Assembly: GCF_003265705.1 (NCBI RefSeq)
Contig: NW_020312785.1
Coordinates: 129,710,486-129,774,485 of the forward strand
From: Callorhinus ursinus
Taxonomy: Eukaryota; Chordata; Mammalia; Carnivora; Otariidae
Direction of reading: 5' to 3'
DNA: 64,000 nucleotides
Shown here: positions 56,865-64,000 of the stretch, in pieces
Numbering within the stretch: the stretch's first letter is position 1
Layout of the letters: each line of letters opens with the position of its first letter
Notes under the pieces: model-generated
Database searches by the model: none
Seen by the model: the letters and a program-made list of their open reading frames with translations, nothing else
Told to the model about the DNA's origin: nothing
Program-made: the position numbers and the translations under genes

Positions 56865-57789
56865 CAAATCAATTTTTTGGTAAGTTTGTAGCACTCATGC
56901 TTCTGAGGATATTAAAACTTAAAACTGCACCACCACTTTTGGGTCACCCGGGATCTCCCATAACCTGGAGAATGTCTTCTGGGTTCCAAATTATTATTCC
57001 CTTCAAGTTAACCTATGTGCTTTGGTCAGCCTACAGTTGTTTTTTCTTGATTTAAAATGAACTTTTCTCTAAAAGTGTCTTTTTCAAGATTTTGAGACAT
57101 TCTCTGGTAGAACACTATTTTCTGAAATTGAGTGGGGACACTTGGCAAATTAAATTAAATTTAAAAAGATTTAAAATTCTTACTATCATTAACTTGCAGT
57201 TCAGATAATTTTAACATACATAAATGCTATGTGGACATTTTACTTGTTCAGGAGTCTGAATTAGAGAATATAATCTCATAATCTCAGGTGAGAGAAAAGT
57301 GGCTTAACTTCATCAAATGCGTATTTTCGGTTTTTTTATTAAATACTGACCAATATATATAAAGAGATAAATTCATTCTTTACAACAATGGTTTTCAGGA
57401 TTCTTTTTTTTTTTTTTTTAACTGTAATCCCAGACAGAATTCCACTTCGTAATCATGACCCAGGGCATACATACAAAAGTGTGTCTGTGTATGTGTATAT
57501 TTGCATTTTTTTTATGAAACCAATGTTTCCAAAACATGTGATATCCTCTAATACTTTCTATTCTAGTCTTTTTTTTTACTTCAAATTTTTGTTGATTGTG
57601 ACTCCTTATGTTGATTCAAGGCCCACTAATGTGCTGATAACCACGTCTGAAAAACAATAAATTAGCTATAAATGGAATTAAGCAATACACACCAGGGTTA
57701 CCGCAACACATCAAGTCTTTTATGCCTTTGGATTCTGCTTGTTTTTTTAACATAATGAGAAGTAGAAGGTGAATACAGAACAAAAGCAC
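56865..57789. other. Unique AT-rich sequence with T-run at 57404-57419
   Basis: No gene or repeat family recognised. Confidence 0.4.
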
Positions 57790-57950
57790 AAGTCTCCAAC
57801 TCCAAAGGGCACACGAACCCTGAGGATCTTGTTGAAATGCAGATTCTGGTCTGGCAGGTTTGGGGTGGGGCCAAATGCTGCCTGTGTAACCAGGTGGTGT
57901 GGATGGGCCACTCTGGAGGCAGCACATTCTGAGAACTGAGGGTGCAGAAG
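57790..57950 (+). mobile_element. MER20/MER5-like hAT relic
   Basis: 'ttgttgaaatgcagattctg', 'ggtttggggtggggccaaat', and 'gcagcacattctgagaactg' at the right end. The 164-codon minus frame across it is an artefact. Confidence 0.65.
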
Positions 57951-59167
57951 TTAGTCTGAGCGGTTGGGGAGGAATAGAAGTAACTGCGTTACACACCACC
58001 CCCTTAAAACTAATGCTGTCAGAACAAGGGCCTGCACTGGTGCTGAGGACACCCCAAGCATTTCCACAGGCTGCACACAGCCCACTCGGTGCGGCCGAAC
58101 AAGAAGACATCCTTCAGCAGATCTCCCAGGGGCATCGGAGTCTTTATAAGCCTCTCTCTGGTGACCGCTATGCTTTTTGGTTTCTCCATACCCAACCCCT
58201 GCCCAAAAAAAGCTGGGAAAGGGCAACCTGTTTCTAATTGCTTGGAAGGCCCTTTGGAAGGGATTGCCTAAAAATGTGGACAACTGTTAGATGAGGTAAA
58301 GCAGGAAAAGCAGAAGAGATTCCGGCAAACAAAAGTGTGAAAGACTTATTAACATTTCACTTCAGGAACTTGTTACACTGTGAAACCTGCTTGTCCAGGT
58401 GGACTGTACTCATAAAATATTTGTGAATGGGACAGAAATAAGTCCTGTAATTCAAAGCATAATGTCCTACTTCTAAACCACAGAGGTAGAATTCCCAAAG
58501 TAGGGAAGACTGCACCAGTAATTACAACCGTTCCTGGTACAATCCTGGCTTTCTGCACTTCCAGCTTCCAGAATTTAGGGCATACATGTATTGATAAAAT
58601 AAAAATATTCATCATTTTGATGAGGCTGTCTTTTGCGTTATCATTTTGTGTATCCTATCTGAAGGGACCAGGGAATGTGTTGCTCACCGCTGTACTGAGT
58701 ATAAACCTGACACACATTTGGTGCTGGAAAAATGTCTGATAAGAGAATGAACGGATGGACATAATTTTAAAAATAACATGTAACATCTTACTATATACTT
58801 TATTCACTGATTTGCCATCAGTGTTTGCTCTATTGAATTGAGCAAGAGCTTTTACGAAGGGGGCAGAAATGAAAAGTGGCATCTTCCAAATTGCAATTGT
58901 CCACAATGCAAGTAGGGAAAAGAGAAAGGAGGGGACGAAAAAAAGAGAGGCCGACAGACCAGGACAGTGATTGTGAATTCCCGGTTAGAGTAGGGCGTGG
59001 CATGGTGGAGTAGGAGGTCTATCGGAGTCAACGGAGGAGAATATTCACATTTCCCGGATTTTGGAATGTCTCTCCTGACCCCTCCCGTTAGGACTAGGAT
59101 CCTCATAAATGGATATCTATAATTGATGAGGACAGGGGAGGGTGGGATTAAGATTTGGAACTAAGGT
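57951..59167. other. Unique sequence, no gene recognised
   Basis: Overlapping frames on both strands at 57900-58280 (up to 112 codons) are mutually exclusive and carry no recognisable domain. Confidence 0.4.
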
Positions 59168-59392
59168 CTGAGGCAGCGGTTTTCACGGGGGACGGTTATG
59201 CCTCCCCGGGGACACTTGGCAATGTCTGGAGACAGTTTTGATTGTCACAACTCGAGAGTGGAATGCTAATGGCATCGAGTGGGTAGAGGGCAGGGATGCT
59301 GCTAAACATTCTACCATACACAGGGCAGCTCCCCCAAACAAAGAATTATCTGCCCCAAACTGTCCATCCTACCCAGGCTGAGAAACCCAGCT
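59168..59392 (+). mobile_element. MER-type hAT DNA transposon (about 225 bp)
   Basis: Left end 'cagcggttttcacggggg', interior 'ggacacttggcaatgtctgg', 'aacaaagaattatctgcccc', and right end 'ggctgagaaaccc'. This matches a common mammalian non-autonomous hAT family, exact name uncertain. Confidence 0.78.
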
Positions 59393-60076
59393 CCGGGGGG
59401 TGGGGGGAGGCATGGCAGAGGCAGGAGTAGAAGCGATCAGGAGAAAGAATGTGCTCACCAGGACCACTAGGCTAACTCAGGTGAAGAGTAAGGTCTTAGC
59501 ATGAAGACAGTGTGGGAGAGAGACGATGGGGCTGAGCAAGAGGGTGGGAAATCTCGCTGTACCTCCTGATTCAATGGATCCTTCTCATTGGTCAATCCTA
59601 GACCAAATGCTGGTGGGGTCAGCTCCACTGCATCAGCTCAAGGCAGTTTTGACCTCTTGAGAACCAAGCAGAAGTGCAAAGGAGACCAGTGATCCTGGGG
59701 TGGAAATGGGGATATAGGCTACCCCGCATGGTAATATGCCAATGACTAGAAAGGCTTAAGTGTAGTAGAGGCTGCTGGTGCCCTGACCCTCTACCCATGG
59801 GCACCACGTCAGGGCCCACCAGCTTGTCTTCTGACTGCCAAAAACTGCATTCCTTTGTCTGGAGGTGTGCTCACGGCTGCCCAAGTGGCAGTCCTGAAAT
59901 ACCAGGGCATCAATCGCCTCTGGAGGCAGTCCTCAACTAATGTCTGACAGGTGTTGGTGAATAAATATGCTCTCTCTTGCATCATGGGTGGGGTAACTAT
60001 GAGACACATGTTCCACACTGTCTCCCAGAGTTCACCAGGGAGACTAAGCTTCAGGTACCCACAGTGGTAACTGGTT
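59393..60076. other. Unique sequence; G-rich patch at 59396-59411
   Basis: 'ggggggtggggggagg' could fold as a short G-quadruplex. No gene or repeat assigned. Confidence 0.4.
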
Positions 60077-60091
60077 TGATCATGCCACCTT

Positions 60092-60303
60092 TTTTTTTTT
60101 TTAATTTTATTTACTTATTTGACAGAGAGAGAGAGAAAGAGAGAGAGAGAGCACCAGCAGGGGGAGTGGCAGGCAGAGGGAGGGGGAGAAGCAGGCTCCC
60201 CACTGAGCAGGGGGAGCCCGATGTGGGACTCCATCCCAGGACCACAGGATCATGATGTGAGCCAAAGGCAGTTGCTTAACTGACTGAGCCACCCAGGCGC
60301 CCC
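60092..60303 (-). mobile_element. CAN SINE (SINEC), antisense, full length
   Basis: T-run, GA-rich segment, tRNA-like head ending 'gccacccaggcgcccc'. TSD 'tgatcatgccacctt' (60077-60091) and 'tgatcacgccacctt' (60304-60318). Confidence 0.97.
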
Positions 60304-60318
60304 TGATCACGCCACCTT

Positions 60319-61599
60319 ATTGGCTACTGTCCCTGACCTGGCTGACTTACCCATCTCCTATTGGTGTTTTCTTGATCTTCCTCCTAAAATAATTTGCACA
60401 TGAATTTTCGTCTTAGGATCTGCTTTTGGGAATAGAACTCTTATGGCAAGTCTTTTGAAGGAATATCCGGCTGGCAGCCACTTGAGCCTCAGGTGCCTCT
60501 GATAAAAGAGTCTTCTGTTTTAGAGGGACCGATTTTTCCATCCTTAAGGTCCTGAGCACAGAATCACTGGGTTCCTCTGAGCTGCAGGCTCTGGTCCCAC
60601 TTCTTTCAGACCATCAGAAACACAACCCCAGGCACATTCCTTTCTCTCCCACTGAGAGAATAAACAAAACCATATCTTTTGCTTAAGGATGGAGGGAAAT
60701 GCAAACATAATCCCTGTTAGTTTCAAATGCCCTTACAAGTCAAACTTCTGCAAGAACTCAACTAGGTAGCAACACCTGATTCTGAGAGGGGGTCTTACTC
60801 TAGCACTGGGAAGAGGCAAAGATGGACAGCAACCACTGCCATGGTTCAAATGAAAATTTAATGAATCACCAGTTGGGATTTACAATCACAAAAGAGCAAA
60901 AATGAGACAGTTATTTCAAAACCCTGCTAGACAAAGAAGAGAAAAGAATTGTAAACCTGCTCAGGGCAATTTAAATCACTTATCTTCCATGCATTGGGAA
61001 CTCAGACACTACGATCTTGAGGAACAGAAAAAGTCCACACAAAAGCTAGGTGTTGTGAAAGATGCCACAGCAGCAACATGTGCCAGGGTCACGTCTCAGA
61101 ATGTTGTCCCTGCAGAAACTTGAACCCATCACCTAAGGAACTCCTTGCTGTTACACAAGTTGAGGAATCAGGCTGCCAAGCTCTGGGTCTATCTACAGTA
61201 AGCCATTTTTACGGATGTTTACATCCTCAGAAGCCACTCTTTACAAATCCTCAGCAGTCACTCTTCTTGGATTATGCGTTTTTGCTGGGTTTCACCTTTG
61301 CAGAGAGCATCTACTTTGTGGCCCTGATTTCTTGTCAGCTTAGTTGAGGAGATGGAAAGATCTTCTATCTCAGTTCTTATGTGCGGGTAGCTTTTTTTTT
61401 TTTAAGTGAAAAGGGACAGCAGAGCTTTTTCCTGCCCGACAACCTATTCCCTTATTTATAATGCAGGACAGCAGGGCCTTGTAAGTGTATATTCTGGTTC
61501 ATCTGAGGACACACGGTTGTTCATTTTAAAATTAGATTCATCCTGATTATATGAAAACAGCCTACGTGTGGTTGGTCAAAATAGCAGGAAAGCATTACT
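60319..61599. other. Unique sequence, no gene recognised
   Basis: Frames up to 89 codons, none credible. T-run at 61391-61402. Confidence 0.4.
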
Positions 61600-62030
61600 C
61601 AGCACCTACTTTCTGGGCCTACTTTGTAGACTCCACTAAACTTTTTCAACACACAGTCCCTGCCCTCTTGGAACTTGAAATCTAGCAGAGAAATGTCTAT
61701 TTCACTGACTGATATGAGGTTTGGACACTGGACAGTGAAGAAATATATATAGTAAGTGACTAACTATGTAATATTACCTTGGACAAGGGGGTGAGAAAAC
61801 CTGTCATTGAAATGGCATGTGTCAGCAAGGCAGAACTAGAGAGAATTTAGGTCTCAATCTTAATTAATCAGGGCAGGATTTCGGGAGCTCCTTGAATGAA
61901 GGATTTTGGGAAGCTGGGTTAAAACAGAAGCAGGGAAAAATACAGAATGGATTTTAAGTGAAGAAGTTTGAATGTGGACACTAGAAACGTATCAGAATAA
62001 GGGAGGGGCATAGCAGCTAGGTAAAAAAGG
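61600..62030 (-). repeat. L2 LINE 3-prime region, antisense
   Basis: 'cagtccctgccctcttggaa', 'cttgaaatctagcagagaa', then decayed phrases ('ggtgagaaaacctgtcattg', 'gaatgaaggattttgggaag') in the antisense L2 order. Confidence 0.6.
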
Positions 62031-62439
62031 AAGTGAGATACTCAGCGTATGCATTATATTCATTACAAGCAGGAGAGTCAAATTTGTGTTCAAGAGGCTG
62101 GAGTCCTGGGCAGGTAACTAAACATCTATTATTCTTATTTTCCTCAAAAACTGAGGGTTCACTAACTTCAACAATTGACCATAGAACATATCTCTTGAGA
62201 TTGAAAAATGCTAGGTCATCTATAAAAAGGAGAATGTTACCAATAAACACATCATAAAACTAAATAAAGAATAACTAATGATGCAAAATGATTCTGGAAA
62301 TTCGGACGGTAACTCCTGGGTCTCTTTCTTTATTTCTGGCCTTTTGGATAATAATGCTCTAGATCTCCAGGATGTAGGTGTACTGAACACAACTGATGTT
62401 ATAATTTTTGCAATAATAAAATGATAACAAAAATTATTT
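62031..62439. other. Unique sequence, nothing recognised
   Basis: No coding or repeat evidence. Confidence 0.4.
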
Positions 62440-62690
62440 TCCACGTATTAAGCACTCACAAGGCAACATGTACTGGCAAAGCAGTTAATAATCATGCTCT
62501 CTCATGATCTCTTCCACAATGCTGTGGTGTAAGTAACCAGGATTCTTTCCACTGCACAGATGGCGTGACTGAAGTTCAAAGCAGTTAAGTAGCTTGCAGG
62601 AGAGACCATCAGCTAAGAAGGGGCAAAGCCAGATATCCAACTCAACACCTGTATGGATGTCCAGCACCCCACATCCTGGTCTCTCTCGCC
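62440..62690 (-). repeat. MIR SINE, antisense
   Basis: 'ccacgtattaagcactcaca', 'gatggcgtgactgaagttca', 'aagcagttaagtagcttgca', 'ggggcaaagccagatatcc' in order. Confidence 0.75.
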
Positions 62691-64000
62691 AGTGCCTCAT
62701 CTCTCAACCAATCCAGGACCCAGAACCCTCAGCTTTCTCCTCTTCACAACACACTTGGCCAATAAGCGGTGTGTGTGGGTGGGGGGGAGAGGGTTTCTTC
62801 TCCCTGCCCTGTGACAGGACTTTAAAATAAGACATTACTGGCACCCACACTGTGAGTCACCCTGAGCCCCAGAGACCCCCGTGATGGGCCAGTAACAAGT
62901 AAGGGATTATTCAGAGAATTATTTCTTCCCTATTATGGAACATCAAGAATTAATTACCTGGATTCTCTACCTGAGAGGCATTTATCAGGATTAACTTCTT
63001 AATATTGCAAAATTGAATTTTCAAAAGCACTGCAAAATATTTTATTAGAAGACGCCTGTGGAGTCGAAGACAACCTTACCCAGGCTAATTTAAAGGGATA
63101 CAATTCTTTTTCTTTTACATGTCCTCAACATGATACTTCTTACCACTGGTTGACCTTATTTCTTAATAATCTAAAATGTATGTGTGCTTTGCATTTCCTT
63201 ACTTCATAGAATTAGACATTTTAATAATAATTAAATAATAAGGTTTTCAGAAAGGTAAAATATGCCTAGTTGGAAGGAAAAGCCTTCTTTGTTCTCTTCA
63301 CTTACCTCACCTTTATTATTCATGCCCCTCTTACATTTCCTTCGCAGGAGGCACTTCTATAGAACACGCTGAATATTTGATAAAGCACGTTTTTAATTTG
63401 GGGAGAAAACAAGCAAACACTCTTTTTGTCTAAAAAAAAGAGGGGTCCCATTGCAGTAAGCAACGACAAGTAGGATAAATAATAGGAAAATTGATATTAT
63501 TAGTCAAGATATTAGATAATGAGTCATTTATTTAAACAGACTGAAGTTCTGTAAAATGATTACAGGAAAATGGCTTCAGTACCTCTGTCAACACTGTCAA
63601 TTCTCTGTCAAGAATCAGCTCTGGCCCCTGCTCCCTGATATTTCTACTCTAAATTTTAGTTTCCTTTAAAAAATTAGCACTCTAATCATGTGCCAGAAAT
63701 ATCAGGAGTGATCGGCAAACTCCCAATGTTATGTGCATATTATGATCCACATAAATGTATCAAGGACATAAAAATGGTGGTCAAAGACTACCAGGAAAAG
63801 TCAGGTCCAGCAAGATTGAAGATGACCCCCTACGAATAAGAAGGAAATGAGGAAAGAGAATTAGGTCAGACAGGAGGGTGGTCCTGCACCAAAAAATAGA
63901 AATGGGTTACCTCATGGCTGTCAAGATGTTTTCATCACTTGTCAATGCCTCCAAAAGTAACAAGACAGTGATGGAATGTGACGTGATGAAGGCCACATGA
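62691..64000. other. Unique AT-rich sequence; possible conserved stretch 62890-63120
   Basis: Contains TAATTA and TAAT motif clusters. No gene, splice-bounded frame or repeat recognised to the end of the window. Confidence 0.35.

Noticed and set aside
57616..58237. 164-codon minus frame and 112-codon plus frame overlapping each other
   Set aside because: They overlap on opposite strands, include a MER20/MER5-like transposon, and contain no recognisable domain.

Overview
This window is nuclear DNA from a mammal of the order Carnivora. It carries thirteen copies of the tRNA-Lys-derived CAN SINE (SINEC), several with intact target-site duplications (TSDs), and carnivore L1 3-prime ends with their characteristic 3-prime UTR. 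No copy resembles the dog-specific young SINEC_Cf or the cat-type SINEC. I therefore infer an arctoid carnivore (bear, mustelid or pinniped) rather than a canid or felid. No complete protein-coding gene, RNA gene, CRISPR array or bacterial feature is visible. Long open frames are absent (the longest, 202 codons, has no recognisable features), so this looks like an intergenic region or a large intron.

Layout. 1-10 kb: MIR copies, MER5A-like hAT elements, CAN SINEs, a 400-base assembly gap at a CA microsatellite, an old antisense L1, and an L1 that split a MIR and may carry transduced 3-prime flank. 10-30 kb: old L1M bodies (12.8-14.2 and 24.0-26.7 kb), MLT1-like LTRs, MIR/L2 fragments, an L3/CR1-like relic, microsatellites, and unique AT-rich DNA. 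30-31.1 kb: a nested SINE plus L1 with both TSDs readable. 32-36 kb: mostly unique DNA, a 77-bp direct duplication 1,470 bp apart, and a GGGAA pentamer tract. 36-39.3 kb: MIR, a long L2 and an L1M 3-prime end. 39.9-47 kb: mostly unique, with a small inverted L1 at 42.4 kb. 47-50 kb: an old antisense L1 split by younger L1 and SINE insertions. 51-53 kb: SINE, back-to-back MIRs, and an L3/CR1-like relic holding a MER5A. 53.5-64 kb: mostly unique, with a roughly 200-bp imperfect palindrome at 56.7 kb, a weak candidate terminal exon on the minus strand at 56.3-56.55 kb, a hAT element, a SINE and L2/MIR fragments.

No genes work together here. The information content is the order of retrotransposon insertions, local rearrangements, and a few unique stretches with retained CpGs and clustered homeodomain or E-box-like motifs that might be regulatory. 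Family names are from memory of consensus sequences and were not checked with RepeatMasker. Edges of ancient repeats are approximate (tens of bases); SINE and young L1 edges are defined by TSDs and are tighter.
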